Shown in pieces: positions 17,858 through 25,097 of a stretch of 64,000 nucleotides of DNA. Position 1 is the stretch's first letter. Every line of letters begins with the position of its first letter. The position numbers were made by a program, and so were the translations under genes. The stretch lies in the NCBI RefSeq assembly GCF_022288725.1, contig NZ_JAKNTA010000001.1, forward strand, positions 620,899 through 684,898. Reading direction: 5' to 3'. Below the pieces are notes generated by a model. The model made no database searches. It saw only the letters and a list, made by a program, of their open reading frames with translations, and was not told the DNA's origin. Source of the DNA: Kitasatospora sp. A2-31 (GTDB taxonomy: Bacteria; Actinomycetota; Actinomycetes; Streptomycetales; Streptomycetaceae).

Positions 17858-19375
17858 TCATGGTAGCCGCTCGGGCGGCGCCTCCCGTACGCCGGGCCGG
17901 ACGGTGGGCGGCTCACCGCCGAGCCGGGCGGCCACCCGGGTCGCGGTGCCGGTCGCCCAGGCGGTCGTGGTGACCAGGCCCAGGACGAGGATGGCGACGC
18001 CGAGGCCGGCCACGATCCACCAGCCCGCGTGGCTGGCGGGGGCGAAGCCGGTCAGCACCGGGCCGACCACGGCCGAGGTGACGACGGTGCCGATCACCGC
18101 GACGCCCAGCGACTGGCCGACCTGCCGGCTGGTCGAGGCGACCGCCGCCGCCACGCCCGCCTGGGCGCGCGGCATGCCGGAGACGGCGGCGTTGGTGATC
18201 GGCGCGTTGACCATGCCGAAGCCGAACCCGAAGAGCGCGTAGGCGACCAGCAGCAGGGCCGCCGGGGAGTCCGCCGCGAGCCGGGTGAGCAGCACCCCGC
18301 TCGCCGCGAGGCCCAGGCCGGCCGCGACCAGCGGGCCGCGCGGGCCGCGGCTGCCGACGATCCGGCCCGAGACCGGGGCGCAGACCAGCATCATCCCGGC
18401 CATCGGGAGGGTCCACAGGCCCGCCTCGACCGGGCTGTAGCGGCGGACGTCCTGCAGGTAGATGGTGTTGAGGAAGAGGAAGCCGCCGAGCGCGGCGAAG
18501 GCGCAGACCGCGGTCACGGTGGCGCCGGTGAACGGCGCGCTGCGGAAGAACCGCGGATCGACCAGCGGCTCGGCGACCCGCCGCTCCCAGAGCGGGAAGG
18601 CGACCAGCGCGGCCAGTGCGACGGCGGCCAGCCCGATGATCAGCGGTGACGTCCAGCCGTGCTCCGGGCCCTCGATGATCGCCGCGGTGCCGCAGCCCAG
18701 CAGGACCACCATCAGCGACTGCCCGACCGGGTCCAGCCGACGGGCCCGGGGCGCGCGCGACTCGGGCACGTAGCGGGCGGTCAGCAGGCAGGCGGCCAGG
18801 CCGACCGGGACGTTGATCAGGAAGATCGACGGCCAGCCGGCCCCGTCCACCAGGAACCCGCCGAGCAGCGGGCCGAGCGCCATCGAGATGCCCACCACGC
18901 CGCCCCAGACGCCGATCGCCTGGGCCCGCTCGCGCGGTTCGGTGAAGGTGTTGGTGATGATCGACATCGCCACCGGGTTGAGCATCGAGCCGCCGACGGC
19001 CTGCACCGCGCGGAACACCACCAGCCACTCCAGGCTCGGCGCCATGCTGCAGAGCAGCGAGCCCAGCACGAAGAGCAGCAGACCGGTCTGGAACACCCGG
19101 CGCCGTCCGAAGCGGTCGGCCACCGAGCCGAACAGCATCAGCAGCGAGGCCAGTACCAGGGTGTAGGCGTCGATGACCCACTGCAGGCCGGAGGCCTGAG
19201 CGCCCAGGTCCTTCTGGATCTCCGGGAGCGCGATGTTCACCACGGTGTTGTCGAGGCCGACGATGAACAGGCTCAGGCAGCAGATCGCCAGGATCAGCAG
19301 CCTCCGGCGCCGGCCGGGGGCCGGCGCCGCTGAGGCGGGGGCGGCGGCGGACGCCGCGGAGGCGGGGGCGGGCAC
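17858..19375 (-). CDS. MFS drug exporter, DHA2 (EmrB/QacA) family
   Basis: A 505-residue, 14-helix transporter. An Ala/Pro-rich cytoplasmic start is followed by TM1 with FIVGLDNTVVNIALP, motif A GSVADRFGRRRVF, motif C GVVGISMALGPLLGGFLVDG, and later FLFLNTIYLQDVRRYSP and GRIVGSRGPRG. GTG 19375 is the first good start. It would export drugs or metabolites by proton antiport; the substrate is unknown. No regulator is adjacent. Its 3' end probably contains the rnpB promoter. Confidence 0.92.
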   Translation of the reverse strand: MPAPASAASAAAPASAAPAPGRRRRLLILAICCLSLFIVGLDNTVVNIALPEIQKDLGAQASGLQWVIDAYTLVLASLLMLFGSVADRFGRRRVFQTGLLLFVLGSLLCSMAPSLEWLVVFRAVQAVGGSMLNPVAMSIITNTFTEPRERAQAIGVWGGVVGISMALGPLLGGFLVDGAGWPSIFLINVPVGLAACLLTARYVPESRAPRARRLDPVGQSLMVVLLGCGTAAIIEGPEHGWTSPLIIGLAAVALAALVAFPLWERRVAEPLVDPRFFRSAPFTGATVTAVCAFAALGGFLFLNTIYLQDVRRYSPVEAGLWTLPMAGMMLVCAPVSGRIVGSRGPRGPLVAAGLGLAASGVLLTRLAADSPAALLLVAYALFGFGFGMVNAPITNAAVSGMPRAQAGVAAAVASTSRQVGQSLGVAVIGTVVTSAVVGPVLTGFAPASHAGWWIVAGLGVAILVLGLVTTTAWATGTATRVAARLGGEPPTVRPGVREAPPERLP

Positions 19376-19479
19376 GTTCCGATCCTCCCCCGCGGACCCT
19401 TCCGGACCGGTGCGGAACCGACCGTCCGGGTGGCGGGGTCGCCACGGCCCCCGCCTCCGCGGCTGCGGCCCCGCCGGGC

Positions 19480-19872
19480 TCAGCGCCCCAGCAGCTCGCG
19501 GAGGTCCTCGGCGGCGAGGGCGACGTCGTCGTCGTAGCCGCCGGTGGCGAGCCGGAGCACGAAGGCGACGGCCGCATCCGGGGGCGGGTCGGTGTAGGGC
19601 TCGCCGTTGTAGTCGAGGAAGAGCAGCATCGCCTCGAAGGCGGTGCGCTTGTTCCGGTCGACCAGCGGGTGGTTGCGGGCGAGGCTCTGCCCCAGCGCGG
19701 CCGCCTTGGACCAGAGGTCCGGGTAGGCGTCCGCACCGAACAGGCTCGTCTGCGGGCGGGCCAGGGCGGAGAGCAGGGCGCCCGGATCACGGATGTTCTC
19801 CGGGCCGCCGGCCAGGTAGGTGACGTCCTCCAGGTCGAGGTACTCGATCCCGGTCCCCCCCGGTCCGCTCAC
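19480..19872 (-). CDS. Doc-family (Fic fold) toxin
   Basis: A 130-residue death-on-curing toxin. The Fic core motif is HPLVDRNKRTAFEAM (residues about 67-81), matching the Doc form H-x-F/L-x-D-x-N-K-R. It also has FGADAYPDLWSKAAALGQSLARN just before. Doc kinases phosphorylate elongation factor Tu and stop translation; that is family knowledge. GTG 19872 overlaps the antitoxin stop (GTGA at 19869-19872), so the pair is translationally coupled with the antitoxin first. Confidence 0.92.
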   Translation of the reverse strand: MSGPGGTGIEYLDLEDVTYLAGGPENIRDPGALLSALARPQTSLFGADAYPDLWSKAAALGQSLARNHPLVDRNKRTAFEAMLLFLDYNGEPYTDPPPDAAVAFVLRLATGGYDDDVALAAEDLRELLGR

Positions 19873-20210
19873 AGGTCCTTCAGCCTCTCCAGTGTCTCCG
19901 CGTTGGCCTCGCGGATGCGGCCGACCATGGCGGCGCGGCGCGCGGCGCGGTCCGGGCGCTCGGCGCGGACCGGCTCGGCCAGGGCGTCCGGCAGCTCGGA
20001 CTGGCGGACCTCGAACGCGAGCTCCGCGCGGTCCGCACCCGGCGCCTCGCTGACCCGCACGCGGCCGGCCATCACGGCCTGGGCGGCCGCACGCAGCGCG
20101 AACTCCAGCGCCTGCCTGGTCTCCGGCGCCAGGTCGGCGGGCAGCCGGACGGACAGGGACTCCTCCACGGCGTCGCCGCCGGCGGCGAGGTCCAGGGGGT
20201 TCAGGGTCAT
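19869..20210 (-). CDS. Antitoxin partner of the Doc toxin
   Basis: A 113-residue acidic and helical protein from ATG 20210, with GAGGAG upstream. It does not look like classical Phd: the N-terminal ESLSVRLPADLAPETRQALEFAL resembles a ribbon-helix-helix-like DNA-binding start, and the C-terminal AAMVGRIREANAETLERLKDL is a likely toxin-wrapping helix. The antitoxin call rests mainly on position and coupling to the toxin gene. Confidence 0.78.
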   Translation of the reverse strand: MTLNPLDLAAGGDAVEESLSVRLPADLAPETRQALEFALRAAAQAVMAGRVRVSEAPGADRAELAFEVRQSELPDALAEPVRAERPDRAARRAAMVGRIREANAETLERLKDL

Positions 20211-20347
20211 CGCGTCACTCTCCTCGTTCAGCTCGACGGTAGGGCGCGCCGGGCGGCGGCGGCCACCCGTTTCAGGGCGGCCGGGGCCGGACGCGTAAAG
20301 GGCCGTAGCGTGGGGGCAGGCATCGGTACGGCGAAGGGGGCTGGGTG

Positions 20348-20806
20348 ATGGGTGCGGTGAAGACGACGGGGGCCGTGGTGGCCGGGGTGCTGGCGGGGAC
20401 GGGGGTGCTGCACGCGGTGTGGGCGGTGTCCCCGTGGCCGCTGCGGACGCCGGCGGAGCTCGCGGACGCGGTGGCCGGCTGGGGTGACGAGATGCCGCCG
20501 GCCGCGGCGTGCCTCGCGGTGGCCGGGGCGCTCGGGGCGGCCGCGTACCTGGTGGGGGCGGAGTCCGGGGTGCTCCCGGCGGCGGGGCCGGCGCGGGTGC
20601 GGCGGGCCGGGGTGCGGACGGTCTCCGCGGTGATGCTGGCGCGCGGTGCGGGCGGGCTGCTGGTGTCCGGCCTCGGTCTGAGCGGGCAGTCGGCGCGGTT
20701 CCGGCGGCTCGACGCCCGCTACTACTCACCGCTCTGCCTCGCCCTCGGCGCCGGGGCCGGGGCGGTGGCGGTCGCGGGTTACCGGCAGCGGGACGCGGTT
20801 GCGTAG
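20348..20806 (+). CDS. DUF3995-type membrane protein
   Basis: A 152-residue protein with four predicted helices (about 5-25, 55-75, 95-115 and 125-145). The first helix carries GVLAGTGVLHAVWAVSPWPL, which matches DUF3995 small membrane proteins (LHxxWA signature), and LDARYYSPLCLALG is typical of the last helix. ATG 20348 is preferred to GTG 20345. The function is unknown. Confidence 0.82.
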   Translation: MGAVKTTGAVVAGVLAGTGVLHAVWAVSPWPLRTPAELADAVAGWGDEMPPAAACLAVAGALGAAAYLVGAESGVLPAAGPARVRRAGVRTVSAVMLARGAGGLLVSGLGLSGQSARFRRLDARYYSPLCLALGAGAGAVAVAGYRQRDAVA

Positions 20807-20853
20807 GGTGGCGGGGATCGCGTCCGCCGCCACAGAATGTCGAGGAGTCCGCT

Positions 20854-21639
20854 GTGCTGGTGCTGTTGCCGCCCTCGGAGGGCAAGGCCGCGTCCGGGGA
20901 CGGCGTGCCGGTCGCGCTGGACGGGCTCTCGCTGCCCGGGCTGACGGCGGCGCGGACGCAGGTGCTGCAGACGCTGGTCGGGCTCTGCCGGGGTGACGAG
21001 GACACCGCCGCCGAGGTGCTCGGGCTGAGCCCGGGCCTGCGCGGTGAGGTCGCCCGCAACGCGGGCCTGCCGACGGCGGGCGCGTTCCCGGCCGGCGAGG
21101 TGTACACCGGGGTGCTGTTCGACAACCTCGGCCTGGCCACCCTGGACGAGGCCGCGTACGACCGGGCCGGGCGTGCGCTGCTGGTCTTCTCCGGGCTCTG
21201 GGGCGCGGTGCGGATCGGCGACCGGATCCCGCCGTACCGCTGCTCGATGGGCGTGAAACTCCCCGGTCTGGGGGCGCTCGGGGCGTTCTGGCGGGGCGCG
21301 ATGGCGTCCGTGCTGCCGGAGGCGGCGGACGGACTGGTGCTGGACCTGCGCAGCTCGGCCTACGCGGCGGCGTGGAAGCCCGCCGGCGAGGTGGTGTCCC
21401 GGACGGCGACCGTCCGGGTGCTGCAGGAGCGCGACGGCCGCCGCACCGTGGTGAGCCACTTCAACAAGGCGACCAAGGGCCGGCTGGTCCGGGACCTGCT
21501 GGTGGCCGGCGCCGAGCCGAAGACGCCGGGCGAGCTGGTGGACGCGCTGCTGGAGCTGGGCCACCGGGTGGAGGTCGCGGCCGAGGGCACGGCCCGCAAG
21601 CCGTGGCAGCTGGACGTGGTGGTCACCGACGTGCACTGA
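20854..21639 (+). CDS. yaaA: YaaA-family peroxide stress protein
   Basis: A 261-residue protein of the YaaA/UPF0246 family, whose E. coli member limits free iron and DNA damage under peroxide. Marks: LVLLPPSEGKA at residues 2-12, LFDNLGLATLDEAA, LLVFSGLWGAVRIGDRIPPYRCSMG in segments, VLDLRSSAYAAAW and VVSHFNKATKGRLVRDLL. The start GTG 20854 has CGAGGAG upstream. It follows the DUF3995 gene by 47 bases. Confidence 0.92.
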   Translation: MLVLLPPSEGKAASGDGVPVALDGLSLPGLTAARTQVLQTLVGLCRGDEDTAAEVLGLSPGLRGEVARNAGLPTAGAFPAGEVYTGVLFDNLGLATLDEAAYDRAGRALLVFSGLWGAVRIGDRIPPYRCSMGVKLPGLGALGAFWRGAMASVLPEAADGLVLDLRSSAYAAAWKPAGEVVSRTATVRVLQERDGRRTVVSHFNKATKGRLVRDLLVAGAEPKTPGELVDALLELGHRVEVAAEGTARKPWQLDVVVTDVH

Positions 21640-21729
21640 CGGCGTGGCCGGCCGGCGCGGCGGGCGAACGCGGGCGGCCGAGCGCGGGCGGGCGATCGCC
21701 GGCGGGCCCCGGTCCGGAGCCCGCCGCGG

Positions 21730-22911
21730 TCAGCGCAGGTGCCCGGTGTCGTTGAGCAGCCGCACGGAGGCGTTGCCGTCCGCGTAGTACTGGACGGCGC
21801 AGAGCGAGGCCGCCGACAACTCCATCCGGTACATCGAGTCCGGCGGGGCGCCGAGCGCCAGCCGGACCAGCGTCTTGATCGGGCTGACGTGCGAGACCAC
21901 CAGCACCGTCCTGCCGGGGTAGCGGGCGAGGATCTTGTCGCGGGCGACCGCGGCCCGGTGGGTGAGGGTGGCGAAGCTCTCCGAGCTGCCGGTCGGCTTG
22001 GCCTTCGGCGAGGCGAGCCAGGCGTTGAGGTCGTCCGGGTGGCGCTCCCGCACCTCGGCGAAGGTCAGTCCCTCCCAGGCGCCGAAGTCGACCTCGCGCA
22101 GCCCGTCCTCGTAGCGGACCTCCAGGCCGAGGCGCGCCGCGACGGTCTCCGCGGTCTCCCGGGTGCGGCGCATCGGGGAGCTGACGACGGCCTGGACCGA
22201 ACCGGCGGCGGCCAGCGCCGCGGCGGCGCGCTCGGCCTGCCAGCGGCCCTTCTCGGAGAGCGCGGGATCGCTGCCGCCGCTGCCGGAGAACCGCTTCTCC
22301 GGGGTCAGCGGGGTCTCGCCGTGCCTGAGCAGGACGAAGGTGGTCGGCGTGCCGAGGTCCGCGGGGGCGGCCCAGCCCGCCTTGGGGACGGCCTTCTCCA
22401 GCGGGGGTTCCACCGGCTCCACCGGCTCCACCGCGGAACCGGCGCCCCGCGGCGCGGCCGCCGTACCGGCGAGCGGCCGGGGCTCCCACGCGCGGCCGGC
22501 CTTGCCCGCGTCCATCGCCTCGTTGGCGAGCCGGTCGGCGTCCTTGTTCCGCTCGCGCGGGATCCAGGTGTACTCGACCTGGCCGCGCGGCAGGACGGTG
22601 CGCGCCTCGGCGGCGAGCGGCTGCATGTCCGGGTGCTTGATCTTCCAGCGCCCGGACATCTGCTCCACCACCAGCTTGGAGTCCATCCGGACGTCCACCG
22701 AGGCGTCCGGGTCGATCTCCCGGGCCGCCCTCAGGCCGGCGATCAGGCCCTTGTACTCGGCCACGTTGTTGGTGGCGTGGCCGATGAACGCCGCGGCCTG
22801 GGCGATGATCTGGCCGGTGTCGCCGTCCCGGACCACCGCGCCGTAACCGGCCGGCCCCGGGTTGCCCCGGGAGCCGCCGTCGGCCTCGACGATGAGCCTG
22901 CGCCCGGCCAC
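21730..22911 (-). CDS. Bifunctional RNase H / acid phosphatase (alpha-ribazole phosphatase-like)
   Basis: A 393-residue fusion like Rv2228c. Residues 1-135 are RNase HI: VEADGGSRGNPGPAGYGAVV, NNVAEYKGLIAGL (catalytic Glu), VRMDSKLVVEQMSGRWK (Asp) and NKDADRLANEAMD (Asp). After a Pro/Glu-rich linker, residues about 185-393 are a histidine phosphatase: VLLRHGETPLT with catalytic His, SSPMRRTRETAE, EVDFGAWEGLTF and VVSHVSPIKTLV. GTG 22911 follows the zinc-ribbon gene by four bases. In mycobacteria the two domains degrade RNA hybrids and alpha-ribazole phosphate. Confidence 0.95.
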   Translation of the reverse strand: MAGRRLIVEADGGSRGNPGPAGYGAVVRDGDTGQIIAQAAAFIGHATNNVAEYKGLIAGLRAAREIDPDASVDVRMDSKLVVEQMSGRWKIKHPDMQPLAAEARTVLPRGQVEYTWIPRERNKDADRLANEAMDAGKAGRAWEPRPLAGTAAAPRGAGSAVEPVEPVEPPLEKAVPKAGWAAPADLGTPTTFVLLRHGETPLTPEKRFSGSGGSDPALSEKGRWQAERAAAALAAAGSVQAVVSSPMRRTRETAETVAARLGLEVRYEDGLREVDFGAWEGLTFAEVRERHPDDLNAWLASPKAKPTGSSESFATLTHRAAVARDKILARYPGRTVLVVSHVSPIKTLVRLALGAPPDSMYRMELSAASLCAVQYYADGNASVRLLNDTGHLR

Positions 22912-22915
22912 GGGA

Positions 22916-23659
22916 TCAGACGCCCGAGTCGGCGGTGCGGACCAGGATCCGCGAGCAGTTCTCGCAGCGGACGACCTTGTCGGCCGGCTCGGCCTTGATG
23001 GCGTTCAGCTCGGTGATGGAGAACTCGGTGCGGCAGCCCTCGCAGCGGCGCTGGTAGAGGCGGGCCGCGCCCACGCCGCCCTGCTGCTCGCGCAGCTTGG
23101 TGTAGATCTTCAGCAGGTCGGCCGGGATGGCGGCGGCCACGGTCTCGCGGTCGCGCTTGACCTTCTCGGCCTCGGCGTCGATCTCGGCGAAGGCGGCGTC
23201 GCGGCGGCCCTCGGCCTCGGTCAGCACGACGGTGGAGTGCTCCAGGCGGGCGCTCAGCTCGGTGACCCGGGTCTGGGCGGTCTCCAGGCGCTCCATGATC
23301 TCCAGCACGACCTCCTCCAGGTCCCCCTGGCGCTTGGCCAGCGAGCCGATCTCGTGCTGGAGGTTCTCCAGGTCCTTCGGCGAGGTGATCGCGCCGGAGT
23401 CCAGGCGCTGCTGGTTGCGGGCGGCCCGGGCGCGGACCTGCTCGACGTCCTGCTCGGCCTTGGTCAGCTCGCGGGCGGTGTCGCCCTGCTGGGCCTGGGC
23501 GGCGACGACCAGGTCCTTGAGCGCGGTGTGGTCGGCGGTGGCCTTGTCGATCTCGGCGTGCTCGGGCAGGCTGCGACGCCGGTGGGCCAGCTGGTCGAGC
23601 TTCGAGTCGATGGCCTGGAGGTCGAGCAGGCGGATCTGGTCGGCGGGCGCGGCGTTCAA
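22916..23659 (-). CDS. Coiled-coil zinc-ribbon protein (DUF164 / CdsZ-type)
   Basis: 247 residues. About 1-180 is a long coiled coil (LPEHAEIDKATADHTALKDL and so on), followed by a C4 zinc ribbon with CEGCRTE and CENCSRIL. The start is TTG 23659: AGGAG lies at proper spacing, and no ATG or GTG fits before the conserved beginning NAAPADQIRLLDLQAIDSKLDQ. Middle gene of the NIF3 - zinc ribbon - RNase H operon. Family members are proposed nucleic-acid-related chaperones. Confidence 0.92.
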   Translation of the reverse strand: MNAAPADQIRLLDLQAIDSKLDQLAHRRRSLPEHAEIDKATADHTALKDLVVAAQAQQGDTARELTKAEQDVEQVRARAARNQQRLDSGAITSPKDLENLQHEIGSLAKRQGDLEEVVLEIMERLETAQTRVTELSARLEHSTVVLTEAEGRRDAAFAEIDAEAEKVKRDRETVAAAIPADLLKIYTKLREQQGGVGAARLYQRRCEGCRTEFSITELNAIKAEPADKVVRCENCSRILVRTADSGV

Positions 23660-23682
23660 GCGGAGAGCTCCTGTGAATCGGG

Positions 23683-24519
23683 TCAGGCGGTGAAGGACAT
23701 GGGGGCGTGCGCGGTCCACGGGTCGGTGACCCGGTGGGAGACCTTGGTCTCCACGGCCCAGCCGCGCTTCTCGGCGGCACCGTGCAGCGCCCGCTCGGCC
23801 AGGGCGAGCCAGGGCCATTCGGTGGCCCAGTGCGCGGCGTCGAGCAGGGCGACCGGAGCCGCCTCGGCGGCCTCGGACGCCGGGTGGTGGCGCAGGTCGG
23901 CGGTCAGGTAGGCGTCGACGCCTGCCGCCCGCACCTCGGCGAAGAGGCTGTCACCGGAGCCGCCGCAGACCGCGACCCGGCTGATCAGCCGGTTCGGGTC
24001 GCCGGAGACGCGCACCCCGGTGGCGGTGGCCGGCAGGCCCTTGGCGACCTGCGCGGCGAAGACGGAGAGGGTGAGCGGGGGCTCCAGCAGGCCGACCCGC
24101 CCGCCGCCGCGCCGGCCCAGCGGGTCCGTGGGGTCCGGCACCAGCGGACCGGTGACGCGGACGCCGACGGCCTCGGCCAGCGCGTCCGAGACGCCCGGGT
24201 CGGCGTGGTCGGCGTTGGTGTGTGCCACGTGCAGGGCGATGCCGTTGCTGATCAGCGTGTGCACCACCCGGCCCTTGAAGGTGGTCGCGGCGACGCTGGT
24301 GGTGCCGCGCAGGTAGAGGGGGTGGTGGGTGACGACGAGATCGGCCCCCCACTCCACGGCCTCGTCGACGACCGCCTGCACGGGGTCGACGGCGAAGAGC
24401 ACGCGGCGGACCTCGGCCTGGGGGTCGCCGCAGACCAGGCCGACGGCGTCCCAGGACTCCGCCCACTGGGGCGGGTAGACCTCTTCGAGTGCGGTGATGA
24501 CGTCGGACAGATTCGGCAC
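23683..24519 (-). CDS. NIF3 / YbgI-like dinuclear metal protein
   Basis: A 278-residue protein of the NIF3 family (GTP cyclohydrolase 1 type 2-like). Metal-binding marks: DLVVTHHPLYLRG (two His), ALHVAHTNADHADPGVSD, VAVCGGSGDSLFAEV, DAYLTADLRHHPASEA and LLDAAHWATEWP. The start is GTG 24519, 6 bases after TAGTCT (24526-24531 on the minus strand), so the operon transcript is probably leaderless. The biochemical role of the family remains debated. Confidence 0.94.
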   Translation of the reverse strand: MPNLSDVITALEEVYPPQWAESWDAVGLVCGDPQAEVRRVLFAVDPVQAVVDEAVEWGADLVVTHHPLYLRGTTSVAATTFKGRVVHTLISNGIALHVAHTNADHADPGVSDALAEAVGVRVTGPLVPDPTDPLGRRGGGRVGLLEPPLTLSVFAAQVAKGLPATATGVRVSGDPNRLISRVAVCGGSGDSLFAEVRAAGVDAYLTADLRHHPASEAAEAAPVALLDAAHWATEWPWLALAERALHGAAEKRGWAVETKVSHRVTDPWTAHAPMSFTA

Positions 24520-25097
24520 CTGTCGAGACTACCGTGCGCGCAGGGGCGCCCGGGCCGCCCGGGCGGCTGCGGCGGTCGGGCGGAGGGCTCTGGTAGCGCG
24601 GGCGGGCGGGTGCGCGGGACGGCCGGTGGTGCGGGTCGACGGTGTGGGGGACGGGACGCACAGGTGCGCGTCAACCTGCGGTGAGCGGCGTTCGGATGCC
24701 GTCGGGCCGCCCCCGCGCGCCGGTCGGAGCCGGTGTGCGCGCCGTCCGGGCGCCCCTGCCGCCGGGGTGCGCGGGTGCCGGCGCGCACACCGGCCGGTTC
24801 GCACGAATTCGAAATCGCGCGCAGATCACCCTTACGAGTGAAGTGACTCGCCACGCGTTGAGGCCGTGCCGAAACCGAAAGTAACTTCACTTCCGCGAAC
24901 GGGAGTTGCCCCGACCGGGGGGTCGGAAGGGCGCTCCGCCGCAGGGGACCGCCGGATCGGACCGGCTCCGCGGCGGACGCGGCCGGGGCGGCGCTTCCGT
25001 ACTTCCGGGGAACCGATCAGGCCGCGGCCGCGCGCCCGGGTGCCGGAGCAGTGTGCACCCGCCGGGCGGCGGCAGAGACGAAGGGATGTGAGAGCGG
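24520..25097. other. Long intergenic region before the LanKC-like gene
   Basis: 578 bases. Near the left edge is the leaderless NIF3 promoter. At 24800-24895 there is an AT-richer stretch with a promoter candidate and inverted repeat. The last 200 bases would be an untranslated leader of the LanKC-like gene; it contains CCGACC and GGTCGG as a small hairpin near 24914-24931. I found no credible precursor peptide in it. Confidence 0.5.
24838..24890 (+). promoter_or_regulatory. Promoter candidate with flanking inverted repeat, LanKC-like gene
   Basis: TTGAGG (24858-24863) and TAACTT (24882-24887) are 18 bases apart and fit a vegetative promoter. GTGAAGT (24838-24844) and its exact complement ACTTCAC (24884-24890) flank it, the second overlapping the -10. 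A second small inverted repeat, CGAGT and ACTCG, lies at 24835-24850. This arrangement suggests a regulated promoter. Confidence 0.45.
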
